NCBI RefSeq assembly: GCF_002224245.2
Contig: NZ_NKHK02000012.1
Location: 1 to 50,639, forward strand
Direction: 5' to 3'
DNA: 50,639 nt
DNA from: Moraxella sp. VT-16-12
Lineage (GTDB): Bacteria > Pseudomonadota > Gammaproteobacteria > Pseudomonadales > Moraxellaceae
The position numbers and the translations under genes are program-made. The notes beneath the pieces are model-generated. The model saw only the letters and a list, made by a program, of their open reading frames with translations. It made no database searches and was not told where the DNA came from. Below, one piece after another: positions 19,401 through 28,316 of the stretch (its first letter is position 1; the number at the start of each line of letters is the position of its first letter).

Positions 19401-20297
19401 GAGCATTCTACCAGTGCCACAGATATGATAGATAAATTAGAAAAAAACTCATTAAAACAAACTGGTGAAGATGATGACATATATATTGATGTGCCTGATG
19501 GTCAATATGGTGATATCAATTATCCTGATGGCGACATTCGTCAAACCTTTATTAAAGGTAAAGAGTCTGGCATATTTTTACATCAAATACTGCAATTAAC
19601 CAATCCTGACAATATCAGCGAAACTATCAACAAAACTGCAAAAAAGCTAGGTTTTTATCATTATGTCAGCACAGATAAAAATGATGAGATGGCTAAGATT
19701 TATGAAGATAATCACACAGCATTACAAAGATGGATTGATGATATTATAAGTACGCCCATGTCATCATCATCGGCCAGTTTAAAAGAAATAGCAAATCATC
19801 ATTGTGTCAAAGAAATGAGTTTTTCTCTGGGAGTGAATCCATCTTTTAATCCTGAGAAAATCAACGAGCTATTTTGTCAATACACAGATAAGCTACTTGA
19901 TAAATTAGACAATCAGCACAATCAGCATTATAAATATCTCAATGGCGAGATAGATTTGGTCTATGAACATCAAGGCAAATTTTATATCGTGGATTATAAA
20001 TCAAACTTTTTAGGGTCAAAACTGTCTGATTATCACCAAGAGGCTTTAAATATTGCCATGAATAAAGCAGGTTATTGGTTGCAAGGATTGGTGTATCAGG
20101 TGGCTTTACATCGTTTATTATCCATTCGTATTGATGACTATCAAGGCAATGAACATTTGTATTTGGGTGGTGTGGAATTTATATTTTTGCGAGGCATAGA
20201 TAAACAATACCCCCATTTAGGTCATATCAGTTGGTCAATTCCGATACCAATGGTATTGGCGTTTGATGCGTTATTGGGTCGCTATTTTCAAGATTAA
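16470..20297 (+). CDS. recB: Exodeoxyribonuclease V beta subunit RecB
   Basis: The 3'-5' helicase and only nuclease of RecBCD. About 1275 residues. UvrD-type helicase motifs in order: ASAGTGKTWTL (Walker A), TTFTRAAAAEMQERL, ILIDESQDINGLQRQMV, LLVGDPKQAIYLFRGGD, LMTIHKSKGLEFPIVYIFGL and GYVALTRASEQ. The C-terminal nuclease has GEIDLVYEHQGKFYIVDYKS with the Asp, Asp and Lys of the active site intact, so the enzyme should be functional. The gene is conspicuously AT-rich (29 of 120 G/C in 17521-17640) compared with recC upstream. recD follows after 20 bases. Confidence 0.97.
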   Translation: MSKKARIPAIDCELQGGYLIEASAGTGKTWTLTGILLRLLIEKKYPPEKIIATTFTRAAAAEMQERLQDRLNEFYHYIYWLQSKKQQHPTWFSLGFDEQNTDDVINQIKQHAKNAHIVGYDDPINIYLIQYLLTDGEPRALDFAVLRTSLLLSTLDKLFVGTLDSLAQKWLKEFSSEMSYQPDTKITMNDDEIIQFLIHDELRREHSFMATCQPRLYQMLGAQLFSQTENIFQAVGVSLQFYNADINETKQIDDSLLYDIDHRIDDMMSTDFSGLEPYYDLDNAKALGFSGNNAIAKQFGLLKDILNHIFSYKSSFLGQLNKEQIKFLNDLAKIDVDKLFKKGHEKNKENFNNNLMMIVKKIHHIYQELSQIKQNYQNHLYRKITISVKEKLKTTLENKQQSTFTFQMVRLNDAIFNNPSLAQHIRYLYPVILIDESQDINGLQRQMVEKIYLEPLNKEIKKEKKPKGFVLLVGDPKQAIYLFRGGDVINYIGIKNYGDSNVLNHSLILNENRRSHQVLIDGLNHWFEYADVGHHHFGDGIDYQHIIAHNTEQRLSWQQSSQKKLPDYLTHHAINVLYFSQDDKTKDEYQTIACHINSLLQNEHTIIDKDGKERAIMPSDIAVLARRTLDLDNTKHALNELGIQAISPKDIHVFSTPSAWDLYYLLSAVIDMTNTEKITKVLTSVLFGLSLEQSIHVLNDTNMYYRIMSYFDKARRLLYYQGVMVAINHCLSKNPLKYFNKNTQKDTLWEQIATQGERYMADLSQVIELIGVKQHSTHHNVSQFMSWFLSMMQGKDKSEIYHQLPLPSETGVTLMTIHKSKGLEFPIVYIFGLDDGISHRHSTHFYPYSDENKLRKISPQAHLGDDKDFYKKQKQQEEIEEFKRLGYVALTRASEQVFVIAKEPSRAENMQSRPLYLWFDCASKQLSLPDRLLGHVGWIAMNDVMLNDRYYQNKDISFKPVAYQKWQDVFKKCEFYGEHSTSATDMIDKLEKNSLKQTGEDDDIYIDVPDGQYGDINYPDGDIRQTFIKGKESGIFLHQILQLTNPDNISETINKTAKKLGFYHYVSTDKNDEMAKIYEDNHTALQRWIDDIISTPMSSSSASLKEIANHHCVKEMSFSLGVNPSFNPEKINELFCQYTDKLLDKLDNQHNQHYKYLNGEIDLVYEHQGKFYIVDYKSNFLGSKLSDYHQEALNIAMNKAGYWLQGLVYQVALHRLLSIRIDDYQGNEHLYLGGVEFIFLRGIDKQYPHLGHISWSIPIPMVLAFDALLGRYFQD

Positions 20298-20317
20298 AAT
20301 AAATATTAAGGAATTTT

Positions 20318-22369
20318 ATGAATTTATCCATCAATGATTATTTAAAACATCGGGTAATGTATCATGCGAATTTATATCAACACAAAATCCATAATGGCAT
20401 TAAGATAACAGCATTTGATGAAAATATTTTTGATATTTTATTTTTTATTGTTCAAGAATATCTTGACCAAGGACACACAATCGTTATTTTATCATCAGAT
20501 TGGCAAAAAACCATCACCAATATTTTAATCAATCACATTAATGGCGAATTGGGTTTTGTATTTAATATCAGGCAAATTTTTAATCAAATTGATGAATTTT
20601 TTGATGATACTGTACGTTTAAAAATCATCAGCGATGATGCGTTAAAATCTCTACAAATACATCATCAGCAACACCAAATAACAGCCGTTTTAAAACAACA
20701 AAGAAATGACATAGAAAATCAACGTTTTATTGAAAAAATATCACAAAGATTATTGTGGGTTTTAAGATTTTATTATTATACAAAATACCAAATGAATGCC
20801 AGACTATCAGCATTGGCAGATGTATTAGCAAATCATTGTTTTTTTGGACAATCCCATCAGTCAGACCGACCCTTAATTTGGACATATGATGACAAAAAAA
20901 ATGAGCTGTATTTATGGTTAAATCGCATTTATCATGCCGAAAAACAGTTATTGACAGGGTTGTATCACCTACATCAAACACCAACAAATAAAATAGCACC
21001 AACACAGCTAAATCCAAATTTAAATCCAGAGCAGCAGCAGGCGGTTCGTGCAATTTTTAATAACAGTATCAGCATCATCACAGGCGGACCAGGTACGGGT
21101 AAGACGTTTACCATCGCCCAAGCGGTGCTGGCACTTCACCAAAATCTCACACAGCAAAATCACATAGAGCTGGCATTGGTTGCCCCCACGGGTAAAGCAG
21201 CTCAGCGTATGAAAGAATCTTTGGCACTGGCATTGGCAGGGAGTAAAATACAACTGACCGAGCCAATGACCATTCATCGGTTATTGGGTATTGGTAAAAG
21301 TGGTTTGCCACGATACGCCCCAGACAATCCTTTACCATTTGATTTGGTAATTGTTGATGAAGCATCTATGATAGGCGTGGAGCTGGCTCAACAGCTAATC
21401 GGTGCCATAAAATTGGGGGCTAGGCTTGTCTTGCTTGGTGATATTCATCAATTATTTGCCGTAGAAGCAGGGTCAGTATTGTCTGATTTGTGTGCATTGC
21501 CAATAATGAAACAAAACCATGTACAATTACTACAAAGCCGTCGTTTTAAGGAAGGTTCAGGGGTAGGTAAGCTTGCTAAATTGGTCAATGCAAATACACC
21601 AAAATCTAGTGATGATGTGCTTAGACTAATCAATCAGCACGCACAATTATCCTTTAATAACATTAAAAGACTGGGCGTACACGACCTAAAACGCTTATAC
21701 AACAACATCATCGCTCCTTATGAGTGTGATGGGGGTTATTTTGAGCTGACCAAACATTTGCAGTATGTATTTTATAAAGCAGCTGATGAGCAAAAACAAA
21801 TCTACCTAAAACAGCTTAATGACAAGCTGGGCGAATACCGCATCTTATGTGCTTCACATTTGTCAGAATGTGGAGACAATGCTATCAATCAATACATTAA
21901 AAGCAAACACCAAGATTATCTCAATATCCCTAAGACCACTGCCAATCGCATTGAGTGGTATCATGGCAGGCCTGTGATGGTACTCAAAAATCGCTATGAT
22001 TTGGGATTGTTTAATGGTGATATTGGCATTTGCTTACAAACAGGCAAACGATTGAATGACTTGACTGTATTTTTTTATGGCGAAACCATCAAATCTTTTC
22101 CCATAAGTATGTTATCGGGCGACGTGGTGAATACCGCCTACGCCATGACCATTCACAAATCACAAGGCTCGGAGTTTGATGTGGTGGCGGTGGTTTGCCA
22201 TGATGTCAATGAGCGACTGCTGTCCAAAGAGCTACTTTATACCGCCATCACTCGTGCAAAACAACAAGTCCATCTTTATAGCACGTCCACCGCCTTATGC
22301 CAAGCAATCAATCAGCCCACCATCAGGCATACAGGGCTTGGGTTGCATGATGGGGTGGGGGATTATTGA
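20318..22369 (+). CDS. recD: Exodeoxyribonuclease V alpha subunit RecD
   Basis: The 5'-3' helicase of RecBCD. The 683 residues carry SF1B motifs: ITGGPGTGKTFTIAQA (Walker A), LVAPTGKAAQRMKESL, LVIVDEASMIGVELAQQL, LLGDIHQLFAVEAGSVL, AYAMTIHKSQGSEFDVV and LLYTAITRAKQQVHLYS. The first 230 residues, which contact RecC, are AT-rich like recB, while the helicase core has ordinary composition. An AAGGAATTTT ribosome-binding site precedes the ATG. The stop overlaps the 3' end of the convergent lipoprotein gene by 7 bases. Confidence 0.96.
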   Translation: MNLSINDYLKHRVMYHANLYQHKIHNGIKITAFDENIFDILFFIVQEYLDQGHTIVILSSDWQKTITNILINHINGELGFVFNIRQIFNQIDEFFDDTVRLKIISDDALKSLQIHHQQHQITAVLKQQRNDIENQRFIEKISQRLLWVLRFYYYTKYQMNARLSALADVLANHCFFGQSHQSDRPLIWTYDDKKNELYLWLNRIYHAEKQLLTGLYHLHQTPTNKIAPTQLNPNLNPEQQQAVRAIFNNSISIITGGPGTGKTFTIAQAVLALHQNLTQQNHIELALVAPTGKAAQRMKESLALALAGSKIQLTEPMTIHRLLGIGKSGLPRYAPDNPLPFDLVIVDEASMIGVELAQQLIGAIKLGARLVLLGDIHQLFAVEAGSVLSDLCALPIMKQNHVQLLQSRRFKEGSGVGKLAKLVNANTPKSSDDVLRLINQHAQLSFNNIKRLGVHDLKRLYNNIIAPYECDGGYFELTKHLQYVFYKAADEQKQIYLKQLNDKLGEYRILCASHLSECGDNAINQYIKSKHQDYLNIPKTTANRIEWYHGRPVMVLKNRYDLGLFNGDIGICLQTGKRLNDLTVFFYGETIKSFPISMLSGDVVNTAYAMTIHKSQGSEFDVVAVVCHDVNERLLSKELLYTAITRAKQQVHLYSTSTALCQAINQPTIRHTGLGLHDGVGDY

Positions 22370-22722
22370 CAACGAAATTTGATGTGATATTCATAATCAT
22401 CATCACGGCTTAGGTTGGGTGTTTTTGTGCCAAGCACTGAGCCAATCACCCCCACGCCTTGCTCCAATACTCTGCCCATTTTTTCATCAATCACACCGTT
22501 ATAAGTTGTGGTATCACTGATGACAATGGGTGTTTTTATGCCACAGTGTTTTTTGGCATCATTTAATGCGTTTGCTTGGGCTTTTGCTTTGGTAGTGCCA
22601 AGCCCTGTCAGCTCAAAAGTATTATCCGCTCGGACAATGACAGGCACACTTGGTGTACTCTGGCAAGCGGTCAGAAGTAGCACGATACTTAGAGAAGTTG
22701 GGATTAAAAATTTATTTAACAT
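22363..22722 (-). CDS. Small hypothetical lipoprotein
   Basis: A 119-residue secreted protein with a lipoprotein signal (SLSIVLLLTACQST; lipobox LTAC), so it should be anchored in a membrane after cleavage before Cys. The mature part has a TKAKAQANALNDAKKHC segment, a Cys-rich pattern (two further Cys that could form a disulphide) and a Gly/Val-rich stretch near residue 85. I do not recognise a family. The frame extends to a TTG at 22743, but the ATG at 22722 places the signal peptide at the N-terminus. It converges on recD with a 7-base overlap. Confidence 0.7.
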   Translation of the reverse strand: MLNKFLIPTSLSIVLLLTACQSTPSVPVIVRADNTFELTGLGTTKAKAQANALNDAKKHCGIKTPIVISDTTTYNGVIDEKMGRVLEQGVGVIGSVLGTKTPNLSRDDDYEYHIKFRCQ

Positions 22723-22936
22723 AATCTTTTTTAGAAACCTCAAATAAAAAAATTAAAAAAACATAAAACTAAAAACAATATAACACAAATTAACAAAGAA
22801 TAAATCTCACGGTTGTATCATTTTGTCAAGAAATTTTTATTTATTTTTCTTAAATTTTTTATTAAATCATCATGTCTTTATGTTTAATCACAGTCATTTA
22901 AATTGCCATGTCTTGATACGCATCATCACCAAAAAA

Positions 22937-22945
22937 TGATATAAT
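22937..22945 (+). promoter_or_regulatory. Extended -10 promoter of the alpha/beta hydrolase gene
   Basis: TGATATAAT is a perfect extended -10; the start codon at 22975 gives a 5' leader of about 23 bases. No good -35 is visible. The rest of the 22723-22936 gap is very AT-rich and shows no gene. Confidence 0.6.
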
Positions 22946-22974
22946 GGGCGGATTTTAAATATATTTGATAACCC

Positions 22975-23646
22975 ATGAAAAATCCCAATACCACACTTAT
23001 TCCCGCCACGCACCTTGGTGAGCAAGGTGTGTTAGAAGTTGATGCTATTTGGCAGAGTGATGTTTTGGCGATAATTTGCCACCCCAATCCCAAAGCAGGT
23101 GGCGACATGAACAACAAGGTCATCACAACAACATATCGTGTTTGCCGAGAGCAAGGTGTGAGTGTGGTGCGTTTTAATTATCGTGGTGTGGGGCGGTCAT
23201 CTGGTGTGATAGAGTATGGCGATGGTGAGTTTTTTGATACTTTGGCAGTGCTAGATTGGGCAGTCAAACAAGCAAATCAAAGACAAATTTACTCAAAGAA
23301 ACTTTGGCTTTTTGGATTTTCTTTTGGGGGATTTGTGGCGTGCCGCGTGGCGGATTATTTAACCAAAAATCCCATCATTACCTTGGATAAATTGGTGCTT
23401 ATTTCTCCATCTATACAATGGAATAATCCAACAGGATTAGTCCTAGACTCTGCCAACACCCATGTTATTTATGGCGATGCTGATGAATGGGTCAGTCCTG
23501 AGAGTATGGCAAAGTTTGCTGATGATTTTGGATTGCCCAAAACTGTCATGACAGGAGCAGGACATTTTTTTAGTGGCAGACTGAGTGAATTGGGTCAAAT
23601 ATTGACCAATCTACTCATAAACTCACCTGCTTCATCGGACTTATAA
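22975..23646 (+). CDS. Alpha/beta hydrolase of the COG2945 type
   Basis: A 223-residue cytoplasmic alpha/beta-hydrolase. It has the family-typical ICHPNPKAGGDMNNKV near the N-terminus, RFNYRGVGRSSG, the nucleophile elbow GFSFGG (Ser), an acidic residue in VIYGDADEWVSPE and the His in MTGAGHFFSGRL. These form a complete Ser-Asp-His triad. Substrate is unknown; relatives are annotated only as putative hydrolases. The gene has its own extended -10 promoter and precedes zapE by 37 bases. Confidence 0.88.
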   Translation: MKNPNTTLIPATHLGEQGVLEVDAIWQSDVLAIICHPNPKAGGDMNNKVITTTYRVCREQGVSVVRFNYRGVGRSSGVIEYGDGEFFDTLAVLDWAVKQANQRQIYSKKLWLFGFSFGGFVACRVADYLTKNPIITLDKLVLISPSIQWNNPTGLVLDSANTHVIYGDADEWVSPESMAKFADDFGLPKTVMTGAGHFFSGRLSELGQILTNLLINSPASSDL

Positions 23647-23683
23647 GCATTTTTTTAAAACATTTTAACAATATAGGACTATT

Positions 23684-24778
23684 ATGCAACAAAGCCCAAA
23701 ACAGCGATACGAGAGTGCCTTAGCCACAGGGAATTTTAGCCGTGATGACGTACAAGCTCAGGCGGTGGCGTATTTGGATAATTTATATCATGAGATTATC
23801 AAGGCAAACACCCAAGAGACAGGGTTTTTTAAAAGCCTGTTTAAAAGTAAATCGCCCACGCCACGGGGCTTGTATATGTGGGGCGGGGTAGGTCGGGGCA
23901 AAACTTGGCTGATGGATATGTTTTATGACAGCTTACCCATAGATAAAAAAATGCGTCTGCACTTTCACCATTTTATGCAACGTGTGCAAAAAGAGTTGGT
24001 GGCACTTCGTGGACAAGCTGACCCTTTAAAAAAAGTCGCTGACATCATTCATGGCGAAGCTGTGGTAATTTGTTTTGATGAGTTTTTTGTCTCTAATGTG
24101 TCAGATGCCATGATTTTGGGAGACTTGTTTGCCATGCTTTTTGACAAGGGCATTACATTGGTCGCCACATCCAACATTGAGCCAGCTGGGCTTTATAAAA
24201 ATGGCATTCACAGAGACCGTTTTTTACCTGCCATCGCCCAAGTACAAAAACACACCACCGTCATGAATATTGATGCTGGGGTGGATTATCGTTTGCGACT
24301 GTTAAAGCAAGCCAAGCTCTATGTTTCGCCTTTATCGGCTGATACTGATGGTTGGCTGTCTGAACGATTTGACGCTTTAGCAGGGGGACAGGCGATGATG
24401 ACCGACCCCATCACGGTAGGTGGTCGCACGGTCAATATCATAAAACGCACCGAGACTATGTTGCTTGTGAATTTTAGAGAGCTGTGTATGGAGCCACGTT
24501 CGGCGGCGGATTTTATTGAGATTGCTAATGATTATAGTACGGTACTGGTAGATAATGTGCCTGCTTTAACAGACACCTTTATGGACCCAACACGCCGATT
24601 TATTTATTTGGTGGACGAGTTTTATGACCGTAAAGTCAAATTGCTTATCCGAGCTGAGCAATCCATTTTGGATTTGTATCAAGGTGAAAAATTGGCATTT
24701 GAGATAGAACGCACCCGCTCACGCCTGCTAGAAATGCAATCGGAAGAATATTTGTCAGAAGAGCATCGGTTGGACTAA
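23684..24778 (+). CDS. zapE: Cell division ATPase ZapE (AFG1 family)
   Basis: AAA+ type ATPase that in E. coli associates with the Z ring. 364 residues. Walker A is GGVGRGKTWLMDMFY, with MRLHFHHFMQRVQKEL just after; Walker B is VICFDEFFVSNVSDAMILGD; the arginine-finger region is near GLYKNGIHRDRFLPAI. AGGA lies seven bases before the ATG. The next gene starts one base after its stop, so the two are translationally linked. Confidence 0.94.
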   Translation: MQQSPKQRYESALATGNFSRDDVQAQAVAYLDNLYHEIIKANTQETGFFKSLFKSKSPTPRGLYMWGGVGRGKTWLMDMFYDSLPIDKKMRLHFHHFMQRVQKELVALRGQADPLKKVADIIHGEAVVICFDEFFVSNVSDAMILGDLFAMLFDKGITLVATSNIEPAGLYKNGIHRDRFLPAIAQVQKHTTVMNIDAGVDYRLRLLKQAKLYVSPLSADTDGWLSERFDALAGGQAMMTDPITVGGRTVNIIKRTETMLLVNFRELCMEPRSAADFIEIANDYSTVLVDNVPALTDTFMDPTRRFIYLVDEFYDRKVKLLIRAEQSILDLYQGEKLAFEIERTRSRLLEMQSEEYLSEEHRLD

Positions 24779-24779
24779 T

Positions 24780-25346
24780 ATGAATATTTTGGACATTATG
24801 CACACACGCCGTAGTATTGGCAAACTTACCGCCCCCATGCCCACTCATGATGAGCTAATGGTCGCTTTAAAAGCTGCAATGACTGCACCTGACCACAAAC
24901 AGCTAAAGCCTTATCATTTTACCGTTTTGACCGATGGGGCATTAGATAAATTTGGTGAGCTTTTATTAAAAGCAGGTGTGGTAAAAGCACAACAAAATGG
25001 GGAAAGTTTGGATGATACCGCACGCACCAAACTTTTTAATATGCCAAAACGTGCCCCGATGATTATCACAGTGGCAACCAATTATCAAGAACACCCAAAA
25101 GTACCAAAATTTGAACAGCTTTTATGTGTAGGAGCAATGATACAAAATATGCTGCTGGCATTTGAAACGATGGGCTATTGTACAATTTGGCGGACAGGTG
25201 TTTTGTGCAATGAGCCCATTGTCAAAGATTTTTTTAATGTGTCAGATGATAATACCATTTGTGGCTTTATTTATGTTGGCACAAGCGATGTCAAAATGCC
25301 GTCTCGTGATGAGATTGATATGACTGATTTTATTACTACTTTTTAA
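24780..25346 (+). CDS. Nitroreductase family protein (YdjA-like)
   Basis: A 188-residue FMN-dependent oxidoreductase of the small nitroreductase class. The N-terminal MHTRRSIGKL is the FMN-phosphate binding segment, followed by AMTAPDHKQLKPYHFTVL and, later, GAMIQNMLLAFETMGYCTIW and FIYVGTSDVKMPSRDE. Length and motifs resemble E. coli YdjA. The physiological substrate is unknown. It starts one base after zapE and is followed by gpsA after 9 bases. Confidence 0.9.
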   Translation: MNILDIMHTRRSIGKLTAPMPTHDELMVALKAAMTAPDHKQLKPYHFTVLTDGALDKFGELLLKAGVVKAQQNGESLDDTARTKLFNMPKRAPMIITVATNYQEHPKVPKFEQLLCVGAMIQNMLLAFETMGYCTIWRTGVLCNEPIVKDFFNVSDDNTICGFIYVGTSDVKMPSRDEIDMTDFITTF

Positions 25347-25355
25347 GGTACGTTC

Positions 25356-26687
25356 ATGAAACTCAACAAAAACAACCCCAAAGTTAAAAAAATCGTGGAC
25401 GTGGCGACCCAAGGCATTGATGAAGCCAAACAATTGCTTGAAAAAGGCATTAATGAAACCGAAAAAAGCAGTCTTTTGGCTCATCTGTCTAATTTGGCGA
25501 TTTTTAGAAAGCATAAAAAGCCCTTAGATGCCGATGCCTTAGGTGTCAAAATTGACCCAAAAAATATGCCAACACCGCTACGAATTGCCGTATTGGGTGG
25601 GGGAAGTTTTGGCACAGCCATGGCAAATATTGCCACAAAAAATGACTGTGATGTTACCCAATGGGTCAGGGACAAACAAACCGCCCAAGCCCTTAAAAAA
25701 ACACACATCAACAAAAAATATCTGCCCAATCATAAGTTAGACACTCGCTTAAAATTTAGCCATGATTTAATAAAAACGGTTAAAAATACAGATTTGATTT
25801 TTGTGGTTGTGCCAAGTTTGGCAGTGCGTGAAACCCTAAAAAATATCGCCCCCCACATCACACATCAAGCGGTCATCTCTTTAACTAAGGGTATAGAAAA
25901 AGGCACGTTTGCCCTAATGAGCGACATCATTCAAGAAGAATTACCACAGGTTAATTTTGGGGTGATGAGCGGTCCAAATTTGGCAGCAGAGATTATGGAC
26001 AACATGCCAACCGCCACCGTGATAGCCAGTCCATCCGAACCATTACGCCTTGCAGTGCAGACGGCACTACACAGTGCTTTTTTTCGGGTGTTTGCGTCCG
26101 ATGATGTCAAAGGCGTGGAGCTTGGCGGGGCACTAAAAAACATCTATGCAGTCGCCATGGGCATGGCAAATGCTTATGGGGTGGGCGAAAACACCAAAGC
26201 ACTGCTTTTAACGCGAGCTTTGGCAGAGATGAGCCGTTTTGGGGTGGCAGTTGGTGCAAACCCTTTGACTTTTTTGGGGCTTTCTGGCGTAGGTGATTTA
26301 TACGCCACGTGCAGCTCCACACTGAGCCGCAATTATCAAATTGGTCATATGCTTGGCAAAGGAATGAGTCTTGATAATGCCATCAAAAAATTGGGGCAAA
26401 CTGCCGAAGGGATAAACACCATCGCCCAAGTCCATGAACAAGCAAGCAAGCTTGGGGTATATATGCCCATCACACACGCTTTATATGCGGTGCTTTATGA
26501 AAACAAATCCGCTCTTGGCGTGGCACTCAACTTGATGGAGACAGGTTTTAGAAGTGATGTTGAGTTTGTTATGCCCCATGATGTCAGCAATGACAGGCTC
26601 TCCAAAGAGTTTGGTGAAGTGCTAAAAGCCAGTAAAAACGCCAAAACCCCCCAAAACAAACCCACACAAGAAACCACCACAGATTAA
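25356..26687 (+). CDS. gpsA: Glycerol-3-phosphate dehydrogenase [NAD(P)+], with N-terminal extension
   Basis: Makes sn-glycerol 3-phosphate from dihydroxyacetone phosphate for phospholipid synthesis. The catalytic protein starts at about residue 75 with the nucleotide-binding RIAVLGGGSFGTAMANIA. FGVMSGPNLAAEI, GVELGGALKNIYAVAMGMA (catalytic Lys) and GLSGVGDLYATCSSTLSRN follow. At 443 residues it is about 100 longer than E. coli GpsA: roughly 70 extra Lys-rich helical residues at the N-terminus and a polar C-terminal tail. The start at 25356 is favoured by an AAGGTACGTTC site; the internal ATG at 25566 has none. The extension is therefore probably made. Confidence 0.94.
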   Translation: MKLNKNNPKVKKIVDVATQGIDEAKQLLEKGINETEKSSLLAHLSNLAIFRKHKKPLDADALGVKIDPKNMPTPLRIAVLGGGSFGTAMANIATKNDCDVTQWVRDKQTAQALKKTHINKKYLPNHKLDTRLKFSHDLIKTVKNTDLIFVVVPSLAVRETLKNIAPHITHQAVISLTKGIEKGTFALMSDIIQEELPQVNFGVMSGPNLAAEIMDNMPTATVIASPSEPLRLAVQTALHSAFFRVFASDDVKGVELGGALKNIYAVAMGMANAYGVGENTKALLLTRALAEMSRFGVAVGANPLTFLGLSGVGDLYATCSSTLSRNYQIGHMLGKGMSLDNAIKKLGQTAEGINTIAQVHEQASKLGVYMPITHALYAVLYENKSALGVALNLMETGFRSDVEFVMPHDVSNDRLSKEFGEVLKASKNAKTPQNKPTQETTTD

Positions 26688-26697
26688 AGGACATCAC

Positions 26698-27204
26698 ATG
26701 AAACTGATTTTTATCCGCCACGGACAAGCCACCGCCTATTGCGATGATGATGCAGGGCGTAATTTGACCGAGTTTGGACAACGCCAAGCAGCCGAAACGG
26801 CAGAACATTTGATTGTAAATCACCATATTGACCTGATTATTGCCAGTCCGTTTAATCGTGCTGACCAAACCGCCCGTATCCTACAAAAAACACTGATTGC
26901 ACAAGGCATCACGCCTGCTTTTATTACACTTGATAGTATCACACCTGATGATGACCCAAAACAAGGCGTTGATGATATTGATGGTGTCATCAGTAAGCAT
27001 TTTAATGACATGGACACATCAGATAAAACAATTGCCATCGTCTGCCATATGCCAATTGTGGCAAACATGGTGGCGGTATTAGACAATGATGGTTTGCCTG
27101 CACCTATGTTTGATTTGGCAGAGTGTCGTGTGTTACAAACAGATGTTGTTGCTCCTGACATGGCGGTACAAATTGAGCGATTTAGCCCAAAACAGCCTGA
27201 TTAA
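26698..27204 (+). CDS. sixA: Phosphohistidine phosphatase SixA
   Basis: Histidine-phosphatase superfamily protein of 168 residues. The catalytic RHG motif is in LIFIRHGQATAYCDDDAGR; the second Arg is in ASPFNRADQTARILQ and the second His in AIVCHMPIVANMV. In E. coli SixA acts on phosphohistidine of phosphorelay or nitrogen-PTS proteins. It ends the zapE-nitroreductase-gpsA-sixA run; a GGACATCAC site precedes the ATG. Confidence 0.9.
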   Translation: MKLIFIRHGQATAYCDDDAGRNLTEFGQRQAAETAEHLIVNHHIDLIIASPFNRADQTARILQKTLIAQGITPAFITLDSITPDDDPKQGVDDIDGVISKHFNDMDTSDKTIAIVCHMPIVANMVAVLDNDGLPAPMFDLAECRVLQTDVVAPDMAVQIERFSPKQPD

Positions 27205-27208
27205 AAAC

Positions 27209-27238
27209 TTGGGGGCAAAGCTGATTTTGTGATATAAT
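27209..27238 (+). promoter_or_regulatory. Promoter of pyrD-cvpA-purF
   Basis: TATAAT at 27233-27238 preceded by TTGGGG at 27209-27214 (18-base spacer). Predicted start about 27245, 28 bases before the pyrD ATG. Confidence 0.6.
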
Positions 27239-27272
27239 TTTTTGGTTGTTTGACCAAAACACGGATAAAGCC

Positions 27273-28316
27273 ATGTCGTATGCACTCATTCGCCCCTATT
27301 TATTTAGTATGCCACCTGAGCAAGCTCATGAGTGGACACTGCAACTGTTACAAAAAGCCAATAAAGCACATCTGTTAGGGTTTGCCTACCCAAAACAAGC
27401 CCTATTAACATCTTGCATGGGTGTGCATTTTGCCAATCCTGTGGGGCTGGCGGCAGGGCTTGATAAAAACGGTGAGTACATTGACGCTTTATCTGAGCTT
27501 GGTTTTGGGTTTTTGGAGATTGGCACCGTAACGCCACAGCCCCAAGACGGCAATGACAAACCCCGCATGTTTCGCTTACCCCAAGCAGGGGGCATTATCA
27601 ATCGCATGGGCTTTAATAACAAAGGTGTGGACACTCTGATTAACAATGTCAAAAAAGCCAAATATCAAGGGGTTTTGGGCATTAACATCGGCAAAAATGC
27701 CATCACCCCTGTGGAAAATGCTCTTGATGATTATGTGTATTGTTTGGAACGAGTTTATCCTTATGCCAGTTATATCACCATTAACATTTCAAGCCCCAAT
27801 ACCAAAAACTTGCGTTCCTTACAAAGTGGTTCGGCATTGTCTGAGCTGTTAGATGGCATCAAAACTTGTCATCAGCGTTTGGCGACTGATTATGGATTTT
27901 ATGTGCCGATTGCTCTAAAAATCGCCCCTGATTTGGATGAATCGCAGATAGATGAAATTGCCAAATCCTTGATAGAATTTGATATTGATGGGTTAATCGC
28001 CACCAATACCACCTTATCACGGGTGGGTGTGGAAGATTTTGAGCATAGTGATGAAGCAGGTGGGCTGTCAGGCAGACCACTTAGCCATCAAAGCACGGTG
28101 ATTTTATCGCAATTTGCTGAGCGTCTGTCAGGTAAGGTGGATTTGATTGGCGTGGGCGGGATTGATAATGGCAATTTGGCGGTCAAAAAACTCAAAGCAG
28201 GCGCATGTGCGGTGCAATTGTATTCAGGATTGGTGTATCGTGGTCCTGCCTTGGTACAAGAATGCGTGCAATCCATCGCGGGCTATAAGGACTTACAACG
28301 AGATTTTGATGCATGA
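27273..28316 (+). CDS. pyrD: Dihydroorotate dehydrogenase (quinone), class 2
   Basis: Oxidises dihydroorotate to orotate in pyrimidine synthesis and passes electrons to quinone at the membrane. 347 residues. The N-terminal amphipathic helix region ([20 protein letters not shown]) marks class 2. [14 protein letters not shown] binds [17 protein letters not shown] carries the catalytic Ser, and [18 protein letters not shown] and IGVGGIDNG follow. The start at 27273 has GGATAAAGCC in front; the frame extends upstream to a TTG at 27246. cvpA overlaps its stop by 4 bases (ATGA). Confidence 0.96.
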   Translation: MSYALIRPYLFSMPPEQAHEWTLQLLQKANKAHLLGFAYPKQALLTSCMGVHFANPVGLAAGLDKNGEYIDALSELGFGFLEIGTVTPQPQDGNDKPRMFRLPQAGGIINRMGFNNKGVDTLINNVKKAKYQGVLGINIGKNAITPVENALDDYVYCLERVYPYASYITINISSPNTKNLRSLQSGSALSELLDGIKTCHQRLATDYGFYVPIALKIAPDLDESQIDEIAKSLIEFDIDGLIATNTTLSRVGVEDFEHSDEAGGLSGRPLSHQSTVILSQFAERLSGKVDLIGVGGIDNGNLAVKKLKAGACAVQLYSGLVYRGPALVQECVQSIAGYKDLQRDFDA

